DNA of 64,000 bases from the NCBI GenBank assembly GCA_009746045.1, contig RPFO01000027.1, positions 2,118,202 through 2,182,201 of the forward strand, read 5' to 3'. The notes under the pieces are model-generated. The model searched no databases. It was not told the DNA's origin and worked only from the letters and a program-made list of their open reading frames with translations. Numbering within the stretch: the stretch's first letter is position 1; each line of letters starts with the position of its first letter. The DNA comes from Mesostigma viride (Eukaryota; Streptophyta; Mesostigmatophyceae; Mesostigmatales; Mesostigmataceae). A program made the position numbers and the translations under genes. This document shows positions 1 through 9,371 of the stretch, piece after piece.

Positions 1-3000
1 CCTGCAGCGCATGATCCGCCACCACCTCGGCTATTACGTGGACGACGGGCTGCCGCAGGAGTGACGGAGGCAAGTGCAACCCGTTGGGCCCCGGCTGCCA
101 CTCCATCTGATGACCAGACGGCTGTGCTTGCTTCCGTCGCTGCATGTGGCTGCCTGTGTCTCCATGAAGCGCTGCTCCAGTACCTGTGGTCTCACTATCC
201 AGTACCCTTGCTATCTCACTATCTACTGAACCTCCCTCGCCCACTCGTTCTCTAACCAGCACATTCCCTATGTCACCCGAAACCTCCCTAGTCGCATGCC
301 CTCCAACCGTCTTCTCCCCTGAAGCCACATTACGTTTGTGGTCCGGCGCTGATGTCAGCCGGGGTGACAACGACGGTGATGTCAGGAACTGGGTCCAGCC
401 CTGGGCGTCCCCCGAACGGCCCTCCCCATCAGGCATAAGTCTGGCATCTGTGTCTCCAGAAATACGTCCTCCTGAATGCTGCCCTCCTTGCCCTGCTCGT
501 TTATCTCCTTCTTTACTACCCCCCCCCTCTTGCACTCCTCCTCCTGCCTCTTCTCGCACCCTCACTGCTTCTCCTCCTCCATCGCTTCCTTGTTGTCCGC
601 TTCCGCCTGCTCCTGCTGTAGCAGCAGTGACAGCGGCCGCGGCGGCTGGTGAAGGGGCACTGGCAGAGGCGTTGCTGGGTGATGGAGAAGAGGATGGCCC
701 GTGGATGGCCCCTTCCCCCTGCCCACGCACCTGTGCACGAGCGGCTGCACAAGCAGGAGCACGCCTACTGGTGGACAGCGGTGCGGCTAGCGCGGCAGCA
801 TTAGCGTGCCATGCCAGGTCGCACACCTGGTGGCCATCTAGCTTCTCGTACACACCGTCGGATGCCAGGATAAGGAACATCGGCGCGTCGCCAGGTGTCA
901 GCTCCACCCAGCCCATCAGCTCAGGCTCCGCAATGACGCCCTTGCTGGGAGGGCCGGGGTGGGGCGGGGTAGGGTGGGATGGGGAGGGATAAAAAGCCAT
1001 AGTCACTAAGCAGTATGACACTATGATAGGACATCAGCATTGAATATGCAGCATCAGGATATCAGTGTATGAATATCCTATATACCGTAGTGGTCAAAAT
1101 CACTTTGCGTCTAACTACTTTGCGAATCGACCTCGCAAACTGCTATTAATGGGCTTCATTTTGGGTCGCAAAGTTCAAAAGTTACCGCGCCGCGCCCGCG
1201 CCGCGCCGGGCCTTTAGAGCCCAAGTTACGATACTTGGCCAGCGAACGCGTCGCGCCACAATTTTCGCGCCCTGTCATTTGAAAGGTTTCTTCAAGAAAC
1301 TTCACGCAAAGGCTTGTGCACACTGCACGGTGTGACTCGTGAGGCACGATGGCAGCTAGACTTTCAATACATTCTGAGCTACTGCCGGCCTGCAAGGCCA
1401 TAGGGTGTAAACTACAGGTCCAGTCATCCTTATGGCTAATGCTACAAGACTCCACACCGACTAACATGCATGACCGCGTGAGTTAATAAATCCTCACGGT
1501 ATTTAATGAAGTAATATACCATTAGTGCTTGCAATTGTCTCCTTGATACCATTAGTGCTATCAGTGAACTGAAAGAGACAACCAGCCGGCGCAGGCCAAG
1601 TTAGTGAGACACATTAGCCACTGACCCTAAACAAGTCGACCGGCTCGCAAACCTAAAACTTTGCCTTCATTTTGGGTCGCAAACTTTAAATTTCACCTTG
1701 TTTTGGGGTCGCAAAGTAGTTAGACGCAATGTGATTTTGACCACTACGGTACTAATTTAGCAATGTCACGCATCCGGCACTATCCAGGGCATCGCGACTT
1801 CCCCGCCAATCCAGAAAGGCTGGGAATTACTGAACGCCAATACGAAAGAAGAGGACCTACTGACCACCAACCCGCGCGAAGCGCCCAGCGAGCGAAGCGA
1901 GCTGCGCTTCAGCGCACAGCGAGCGCAGCGAGCGGCCAGCGAAGCGAGCACCGTACTGTTCAGCGGGCAGCGAGCGAAGCGAGCACCGTACTGTTCAGCG
2001 GGCAGCCAGCGAAGCGAGCACCGTTCTGTTCAGCGGGCCGCGAGCGAAGCGAGCACCGTTCTGTTCAGCGGGTGGCGAGCGAAGCGAGCACCGTACGGGC
2101 TACTACAAACTACGCGTAGCAGGCAGCGGGCAGCGGGCAGCAGCGGGCAGCGGGCAGCGGGCAGCGGGCAGCGGGCAGCGGGCAGCGGGCAGCGGGCAGC
2201 GGGCAGTCCCTCTACTGCTGCCCAAAAGGTCTCTCTACCGCCCAAAAGTGACTTTGGTTGGGCTGGGCGGAGCCAGCGGGTCCCACTAGTTTTTATATAT
2301 TTTTATACTATTTCATATATTTTTATGTTATTATCAGAGGACCAGTTGCAGAGGTAGGATTAGCATTAAGAGTGTGATTGCTGTCACTTGTCACTTGCCA
2401 CTACCCAAAGTCAATCAAGTCACTATGGGAGCTCATACAGTGATCAACGAATGATTCAGCAACTCGTCGCCAGCTCCTTGTCAGCGCTATGCCTTCCCTT
2501 GCAGGCATTGCATCCAGAATCGCGTCACAACAGCGAACAGCCGCACAGTGAACCGTGCTATGAACACTCATCCACGCATGCTCGCAAATCATGGAGAGAG
2601 AGCAACAGCCAGTTATTGGGCCGCCAGGTGCATCCTCACAGCGACAGCATGGGAGGTGACTACTGCGAAGTATGACGCCAGCATAAATATTACAAAGTAT
2701 GACGCCAGCATAAATATTACGAAGTATGACGCCAGTGTTATAGTAGTATTGAAACGCATCTATCGGACATCTATCGTGGTCGTGCGCTACATTGGACCTG
2801 TGCTATGCATTGGAACCACCCAATACGATATTCTTACCGGATTGTTCTATGTTGTGGGTGACAGTTATAGAAGCACCAGTTTATGCAAGACAGGCATCAT
2901 AGCAGCTGCAAGTTACAGGCAGCTGCTCATCCACATAAGAAACGGCCAAACTAGATTCTTCTTCTAATAAATTTAGTAATCAAATCTGAATGTCACCATA

Positions 3001-6000
3001 AAGAAAGAAAGTCGGACGATCGATCGCACTCCAAACAGGCAGGTCGCTGATGTTGGACATCGCCTACTCTAGGTTGTTATTGTTGTCCACTATACCAGAG
3101 GGGCACCGCGCCTATTGAACAGCAGGTTGCGGATGGTAGCGGCACCCAGTCAGCATAAGGAGTCGGGAAAGAGAACGTCCTCGCGCCACTTGAATGGCAG
3201 GTCGCCGATCTTTAACGCCACTGGACAGCGGGAGGAAAGGGAAAGAGAACGCTCTCGTACCTTTTGAAGGGCAGGTCGCCGATCGCCCTTGTAACCGTCA
3301 GCTCCCCCTCCACCCGCAGCGTGCCGCTGACATCTGTCACCGTCCCCCCCGCCGCCTCCACCCTGGCCCTCTCCCTGGGCCGTTGCGGCGTGTGGTCACG
3401 CGTCAGCTGCGTCGCCTGCGGCCGACGATCCCAAGCCCAGCGGTGGGATTACATCAGCGGTGGGTTTACACCGGCGATGGGTTTGCAGTCAGCGGTGAGT
3501 TTACACCAGCCAATACTATGAGTATATCTCGTGACCAGGCAAGTCACATAGTAGTTGGTAATTCTAGCCAGCCAACAGGCCGTTGTGTAGCAAGAAAATC
3601 TTCAGCCACGCAGCTAGGTATGGTGCATGGTACCTACCACAAAACGGATGTGCAGCAAATGCGTGAGTACGCACTGCATGAATAGGTCCTCGATGAGAGG
3701 CTGAGAGGTCCATACCTAGAATCCCACCCTATCAATGGGTCCTCGATTACAAATTGATAGGTCCATACCTAGAATCCCAACCTGTGGGCAGCAACGAGTG
3801 CATCTGCATGAATAGGTCCTCGATAAGAGGTTGATAGGTCCATACCTAGAACCCCGCCCTGTGGGCAGCAATGAGTGCATGCACATCGTGCACGTACGGA
3901 TCATAAGTCTTGCCTGGAATTGCCCTGGAGGGTACGGCGACAGCATGCCCGCCTCTGCTGCCCGCCGCCTCGCCCGCTCGGACAGTCGGTGCGAGGATCG
4001 CGCCAGGTCGTGTCGTCTCAAGGATGAGTTCATGTCTGCTGACAAGGACATGCCCAGGTATTATGAAGAAACTCAAGAAAGAGAGCCCGCGCCCCCCCCC
4101 CCCCCCGCCGCGGACCCGTCCCAGACACCACCCCCACCAGCATACCCACCGCGGGCAGGACATGAACAGGCAAAGGGTTGTGAACATGTGGGGCAGGAAA
4201 TAGCGAAACGTGGAACGCAACGTGTTACCAACTCAGAAGAAATAGGCAAGGAAACCTGCTACCGAGACAACGGACCAACTTGATACTATGAGATATGATG
4301 GGTGCGGGTACAGCAAGGATGGATGCGGGTATAGCAAAGGATGGGTGCGGGTATAGCAAGGATGGGTGCGGGTATAGCAAAGGATGGGTGCGGGTATAGC
4401 AAGGATGGATGCGGGTACAGCAAGGATGGATGCGGGTATAACATGTGTGGCTATACCTATCCCTGCCAACTGAGCTAACATGGACCCATCAAAATCCCTT
4501 CCTCTTTCTATTCTTTCCCTCCCTGGCCCCCCCTCGCATTTTCTTCCAGAGCTTACACCACTGGCGTGCTGATGCTTGGTAGCTCACCCAGCCGAAGGTT
4601 CACCCATGCCTTATAGCAGGTGCTTAATTGTAGGCACATACACAACGTCTCACCATTTGCGTGTAAGACACCTGCCCGTCACCACGCTGTATTCGTACAG
4701 AGAAACCCACGGGACGATGCATGGATACGTTACATACAACCCCATTCCTAACTCTGATGACCACTTTTATGCCCTGACTCTCATGCCTTCCCACCTGCCG
4801 ACATCCCCACGTCCTCCGGCAACACCGACAACACCCGCGCAGATTGCTCGGCACCAGACTTCTTCATCGGCATGACGGATGCATCCATAAGCGTGACCGA
4901 TTCGTTGGCCGCAAATGGCCGCGGCGTGACATGGCACAGCAGCACCCGCGAGTCGCCCACGTTGGCGACCAGCAGCCAGGGACCCACCAGCACCGCCAGC
5001 ACCGCGGTGGAGCCGTCGGGCGCGCCGAAGGGTGCCGCCACATCCTGAAGATGTGGACGCAGACGCAAGGCGGCCACACGATGCGAGGAGGGCGAGCAAA
5101 GCGCATCCCGGATTCCAGCAGCAACTGAGTGATATGGCAACCGTTTGTTAAATACCCGGATGCCATCTTGTGAGAGGGGAGGAGGGCATGCACACAGCGC
5201 GGGGAGGAGGGCGAGCAAGGCTGGGAGGAGGGCGGACACCGGATGCCGGCTTGTGAGAGTGCTCTGTGACCTCCCCACGGATGCACCAGGAAGGATAGTC
5301 CCCCCTGTGAATACATAATCCATTCATTTAATGAATTACTTGTTAAGAAACTAAATAAGATGTGATAAGGATAGTCCCCCCGGGCTCCCCCTGTGATAAC
5401 AACATCCCCCCCTGTGGCACGCATGCGGATACCGATACCCAACCAACCAAGCAAGCAGCAGTGCAAGCCTCACCTGCGCAAAGCGGGCGTCGGTTACATG
5501 AACCATACGTCTTTTCTCCACATGCACGTTTTTCAGAAAACAATTATAGCAAGCCGCATCTGTGCAAACCGGGCGTCAATCATCTGCAAACATACCTGTC
5601 CTTCCCCTTCATTCACGTTGGCCAGTAAACAGTTAGTCATGAGCCTCACCTGCACAAACCTGGCATCCGTCACCAGAAACGCCTCCCGCAGCGCTCCGGC
5701 CACCTGCGCACGGAACCAACGCGGACAGCTGGCGCCACACTCCTCGCCCGCGCGGTCCGTGCGGCCCACTGTGCAGTCCATGGGGTGCATGGGGTGCATG
5801 CATGTGTCCGCTTCTGCTGAGCTGGCGCCGCGTCCAACGTCCATCACGCGGTTGGGCACACCCATTCGCTGGCGCACGCGCGTGGACACGTTGGCGGAGC
5901 TGGCATCCTTCCCAGTGTCCCAAGTACGGATGGGCACGCCGGCAGCCCCGTCCTCCAGCGATTGCGTCTGTATCGGCACCTCCGACTCTTCGCGGGTAAG

Positions 6001-6958
6001 CATGTGCTCGGTCAGCCAATCGAGCACAGCAGCAGCGGGTCCCTGCTCCTTGCCAGTCTCGATTCGCCCAGTCTCCACGCGCTGTCGCCCCATCCCCGCT
6101 GCTGGCACACGGTCTCGCAACGAATCTTCCCCTGTGCTGGAATCTTCCCCTGCAATGGAATCTTCCCCTGCATTGGAATACTTTCCTGCACCGGCTGCAA
6201 CCGCCTCATCCCCTGAGCCACCCCTCACTGCACTGGCGCCATTCAAACTCATGGCGCCCTTTGATTCTGGTTCCTCCCCATCGCCGCCATCGGTCGTCCC
6301 CGCCACGTGGCACACCCCCCTCACCAGCCGCTGGCATAAGAGGGAGTGGAAAATCTCGTGCAGGTGGTTGGCCACATATGAGCTGGCGCGCTCCCCAAAG
6401 TGGCCGTCGTACACCGCATACAGGTGGATAGGGGGGAAGGGGCCGAGCGGGGCCACGTTACCGCTGCCTGCGTCGGGGCGGTGGACCCCCGCGCACCATG
6501 AATCTGCGACGCGCGTGCCACGGAGAAAGAGATGACGATTATTCGGACAGGTGTCCATTAGGCCAAAAAAAAATGACGAAAGTTGAATCACGCCGTCACA
6601 TTTACGACGCAATAGTTTGATAATGGAAGTCCAACGGCAGCAAGAATGATTAAAGGAATTTTTCAGCGAGGCGAATAACCGCCACACGATAAATTGCTCA
6701 AAATTACGCCCTGCAAAATTCCGCGCTGCACGTACGAGGGGAATGTGCTTGACTGTCGGTCATGCACATGGCGCGGTCTTCCATGGTCCGGCGCCGCCCT
6801 TGTCTGCTGGCCACGCCACATAGGCAGCTGTCCGACGCTTCGTCGATACCTTCGAGGCCGCTTGGCGAGCATTTCCCTGCCGCGATGCCAACCTGCAGCA
6901 GGATGACCATTGCTGGCATGGCCAGAAAAACACGCTGCTTCATGATGGGAGTTCCCAT
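1..6958 (-). CDS. PP2C-type Ser/Thr phosphatase with N-terminal signal peptide, six exons, 3' end outside window
   Basis: Metal-dependent protein Ser/Thr phosphatase. Exons on the minus strand, all joined in phase: 6958-6736, 6503-5650, 5044-4795, 4035-3914, 3415-3261, 944-1 (849 codons in the window). Exon 1 has a short basic start, a hydrophobic run (VFLAMPAMVILLQVGIAAG) that looks like a signal peptide or anchor, then the PP2C motif RRRTMEDR. Exon 2 has YAVYDGHFGERAS and then a long low-complexity insert before LREAFLVTDARF. Exon 3 has GSTAVLAVLV and LLVANVGDSRVLL. Exon 5 has QLTRDHTP, VEAAGGTV and TRAIGDLPFK. Exon 6 has KGVIAEPEL and FLILASDGVYEKL, then about 240 low-complexity codons, ending AEVVADHALQ, the helix expected just before the final GS-DN motif. 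Splice sites are GT-AG except exon 4, which needs a GC donor. Met at 6943 is an alternative start. The order of motifs makes PP2C near certain. The signal peptide suggests a secretory or membrane location, as in some plant PP2Cs. The substrate is unknown. Confidence 0.88.
1085..1749. mobile_element. MITE-like element with about 40-bp terminal inverted repeats and TA target duplication
   Basis: The left end CCGTAGTGGTCAAAATCAC is matched in inverse at the right end; similarity continues for about 40 bp through GCGTCTAACTACTTTGCGA. It is flanked by TA at 1083-1084 and 1750-1751. The empty site can be read from another copy of the host repeat near 36585 (minus sense CCTATATACTAATTT), which lacks the insert. 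The 665-bp body has no convincing ORF. Target and size fit a non-autonomous Tc1/mariner-type element; the superfamily is an inference. Confidence 0.8.
1752..2290 (-). repeat. Family G repeat, copy 1 (GC-rich, palindromic motifs, 7-bp minisatellite)
   Basis: In minus sense it has the same order as the copies at 20439 and 36238: a start with GCTGGCTCCGCCCAGCC, a (CTGCCCG)n minisatellite (plus-strand GGGCAGC runs, about 2105-2205), several GTGCTCGCTTCGCTCGC blocks, then GGATTGGCGGGG and GCGATGCCCTGGATAGTG. The ORFs crossing it are products of the repeat. No transposase is visible and the mechanism of spread is unknown. Confidence 0.7.
2660..2735. repeat. Three-copy 26-27 bp tandem repeat
   Basis: AAGTATGACGCCAGCATAAA followed by TATTAC occurs three times head to tail, the last copy diverging after GCCAG. 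It lies inside the large PP2C intron. Confidence 0.75.
3168..3285. repeat. Tandem duplication of the PP2C exon 5 end and its splice donor
   Basis: Plus-strand 3241-3285 (real exon end plus donor) is repeated with changes at 3168-3211, about 74 bp away; both hold GAAAGAGAACG near one end and GGCAGGTCGCCGATC at the other. A third weaker match (GGCAGGTCGCTGATG) is near 3038. In the copy the donor context is altered (CAA|GTGGCG). Confidence 0.7.
3680..3880. repeat. Degenerate tandem repeat of about 65-100 bp in the intron before PP2C exon 5
   Basis: Three blocks share AATAGGTCCTCGAT or GGGTCCTCGAT, then GGTCCATACCTAGAA(T/C)CCC, then CCCTGTGGGCAGCAA. A separate short repeat, GCGGTGGGTTTACACC-like, lies at 3437-3507 near the exon 5 acceptor. 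No coding role is seen. Confidence 0.65.
4296..4441. repeat. Minisatellite of about 21 bp, seven copies, in the PP2C intron between exons 3 and 4
   Basis: The unit GGATGGGTGCGGGTATAGCA recurs with single-base changes (GGATGGATGCGGGTACAGCA and others). The minus-strand ORF rich in YTRTHPCYTRTHP is its translation, not a gene. Confidence 0.85.
5463..5671. repeat. Degenerate tandem repeat of about 87 bp repeating the end of PP2C exon 2
   Basis: The true exon 2 end, minus-strand GATGCCAGGTTTGTGCAG|GTGAGG (near 5641-5671), is followed in the intron by two similar units: GACGCCCGGTTTGCACAG|ATGCGG (5549-5580) and GACGCCCGCTTTGCGCAG|GTGAGG (5463-5494). The middle copy has lost the donor GT; the distal copy keeps it. 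Flanking bases are also weakly alike, so this is a tandem duplication of about 87 bp. Confidence 0.7.
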
Positions 6959-7495
6959 ACCTTCGATGGCCGTGTACAGCAGCTTATATGGACCGGTGCC
7001 CATCTTTTTCACCCCTCCATCCCATTTTGCATTGCCACAAACGTCGGCAGGCACGGACGCCTACCCATCGCCGTTCACTTGATGTTTCATGGCCACCACG
7101 TGAACACGAAGGCCGTTGAACGTTTGACCAGAGATACGCAATCCATTACGCAACAAAATCTTTCTTTGCGCAATTATGTAGCCAATTCTGCATCCAAATC
7201 GGTTCTACTGCTCACGCCTCCGATGCCCGATGCGGCCATCGCGGGGAGCCAAGTCAGTAATCAGCGGACCAAGTACATTATTGCTGGGTTTCATGTTGCT
7301 GTCATCTTGCACACATGCCGTGGATGCTGACGTGGCACTGGACCGGAGCGCACGTGGTCCAAAAGGGCATGCTGTGCGACGAGAGAAAGTTGGCGGGAAA
7401 AGGAACCCGGCGTCACAAGTCACAACAGTCTCAAGGACGAAGCCACGCGAACAGGAGGAAAAAATTGTGTCGAGAGTGAGAAAACAATGTTTGCC
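6959..7495. other. Upstream flank of the PP2C gene, no gene seen
   Basis: This lies between the PP2C start and the 3' end of a LINE. The frame upstream of Met 6958 stays open to 7054, so a longer N terminus is possible, but the hydrophobic run fits a start at 6943-6958. The other ORFs here have no recognisable features. Confidence 0.5.
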
Positions 7496-7511
7496 ACAAA
7501 GTTTTACTTTA

Positions 7512-8603
7512 TTTTCGGGGAAATGGGTATATTTTATTAGCCAATTATGGACCAAAGAGGTGAGAGGGGAAATGAGTATCAGCGAATCCTAATTAAGGTG
7601 GGCACACACACGTGTGGCGGTGACAGGTGAAAGGCTATTAGGGCGCGTTATTAGACCAGGGAAGCCATTGGACCTGAGTAATGTCGCCATGAGGCATACT
7701 GGTGAATACCCGATTACGGCCCAGTAGATCATGAAAAAGCTGGAGCGGGCTGGGCTTGTCGTTATTGGGCCCTGGGTCCCACACCCTGTGTTGTTCCTGA
7801 GCTAACAGCCAGTAGCGGCGCATAGCCGCATTCCATAGGTATACAAAGCGCCGGGCTACGCCGCCGCGGGTATACTCCTCGCGGACATTAAAGACTGTCT
7901 CGTTGCGTATGGTCCAGATCGCGTATAGCATAGTAGTGCGTAGCCATATCCATTCTGCTTGGGAAACTGAAAGCTCGGTCCCTGGTGTGCCAGCAATACC
8001 GAAAATGATGGCACGCACGCTAATTGGGAGATTGGGTGGCGATGCCGTCCATGCGGCCCAGATGTTAATGAGCCACGTCCAAACCCCTGGGAGATTACAG
8101 AAAAGGAACCTGTGCTCAATGGTTTCACTAGGGTGCGTGCACAGGCATGATGCATCATGACCAAAACGCTCGTGGAGCGTAGCGCAGACCCCTATCGCCC
8201 TATGCATCAAAAGATGTTGTACATCAGTGGCCCTGCGGTCCACGAGAGGGTGGTCTACCGCCAGGGTAATCATCTTAACCCAAGTGTAGCCCGGCCAATG
8301 TATTCCCCAGCGGGCTCGGCCCGGATGGGGCTGATGGTACGTATGCAACAAGATATCATAACCCCAATCTGCGGTGTACTCAAAGATACATTTGCTGGTT
8401 CTGATGTCCCCCTTGGTTAAGACCCATCCAAATTCAACCGGGTCCAGATGTAGTAGATCGAGCCGTGTGTTGCCCACGTGTAGCCATGTAATGCTCTCAA
8501 CCGGGGATAATGGGTCCGGCTGGATCATGCAAGATCTTGGCACAGACCATGGGACTACGCGTATGCGGTGACACTGGGAAGATGGCGTGTACGCATATAA
8601 GGT
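7512..8603 (-). pseudogene. LINE 1, 3' part: end of ORF2 with zf-RVT-like motif and 3' UTR
   Basis: C-terminal part of an L1-type LINE protein. The frame ends at the stop 7638-7640 (...WSNNAP). It carries a Cys-x-Cys-x7-His-x4-Cys cluster (CLCTHPSETIEH then FLFC) like the zf-RVT region after plant LINE reverse transcriptases. The 3' UTR ends at CCCCGAAAA (about 7512) with no long poly(A). It is separated from its RT half by element A: joining 8603 to 17864 restores the sequence seen uninterrupted in the second LINE at about 41385. The 3' flank ACAAAGTTTTACTTTA (7496-7511) recurs at 19760-19775, marking the target duplication. Confidence 0.85.
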
Positions 8604-8986
8604 AGTTATGCAACACGAAGCTTGGAATGCTTGGGCACTGCCAAATGGCGAGTGTGTGCGTGAACGACGAGACACCTTGGCATTAGGATAATGTGGCACA
8701 TATACTGCTGGCCAGCCGTCAACTATGGCTGGCCAGACTTTGCGTAAGTTAAACTAACTTACTGATCCTGGACGGACTAACCTATCAGTTACAACCTGAT
8801 CTAGTCAGTCCTAACATGACAACTACAGTCCCGGTACTGAGGTACCGGCTCATCACATACTGAGTACAGCCACGTGCATGTCCATGCCACGACTACTCTA
8901 GTCCAGCACCGTCCCAGTACCCAATTGGGCACCGGCGGTGCTGGCACGTGTCCACTTAGGCTACAGGCGGGAGACTTAGACTAACT
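8604..8986 (-). repeat. 3' LTR of element A
   Basis: 383 bp, near-identical to 17480-17858 (379 bp); the 4-bp length difference is an extra TGCA/CATG at 8875-8880. It contains inverted pairs (CTGGCCAGCC with GGCTGGCCAG; TAAGTTAAACTAACTTA) and ends AGTTA...TAACT. Confidence 0.93.
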
Positions 8987-9371
8987 CCCACTTTAAAGTT
9001 TTCTTTGGGTTTCAACAGAAACACACATAGCCATTAAATGGACGCAGCCATTCCCAATGCCTTAAAAAAACTGTCAGATAACCTACTAGGACCCAAAGGT
9101 CACCTCACACATGTACAAGAGATGCATTAAAAAGGCCCCATGTCTCAAGCATGGTTTCTTAACTGAGTGAGATGGGTGCTCCAGGCCCCAGCATGTCATG
9201 GTCATCCAAACAAGTGTCTCACAAAATTTTATTCAAGAAATAACACATTCATCATGTCCCAACTTTCTAGACCAGTGCTTCTCACTGTCAGAAAACTACC
9301 CAGCTGCCACTGCAGCCTTTCAGCTGCAGTATTAGGCAGGGGGTCATGGGCTAACATGTACAATGTGCCAG

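Larger units (their letters stand above)
945..3260 (-). other. Large PP2C intron (exon 5 to exon 6) filled with repeats
   Basis: The intron lies between TTCAAAAG|GTACGAG (donor, 3261/3260) and a long C/T tract ending CCCAG (acceptor, 945). It holds a TIR element (1085-1749), a family G repeat (1752-2290), a short tandem repeat (2660-2735) and a duplicated piece of exon 5 with its donor (3168-3211). The rest, about 2300-2650 and 2740-3160, shows no gene I can support. Confidence 0.7.

Noticed and set aside
1..63. C-terminal end of a plus-strand gene (LQRMIRHHLGYYVDDGLPQE then stop)
   Set aside because: The minus strand is open from 944 to the edge in the PP2C frame and ends in a residue pattern expected just before the last PP2C motif, so the plus reading is most likely a shadow.
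186..992. Plus-strand 268-codon ORF, Pro/Ser/Ala-rich
   Set aside because: It is antisense to PP2C exon 6, whose minus-strand frame carries ASDGVYEKL and neighbours; no domain is seen in the plus reading.
3331..3350. Frameshift in the C7 homopolymer of PP2C exon 5
   Set aside because: Recounting the run shows that VEAAGGTVTDVSG reads through in frame; there is no shift.
4296..4441. CRISPR-like array
   Set aside because: The units are contiguous with no unique spacers and lie in an intron of a eukaryotic gene; it is a minisatellite.
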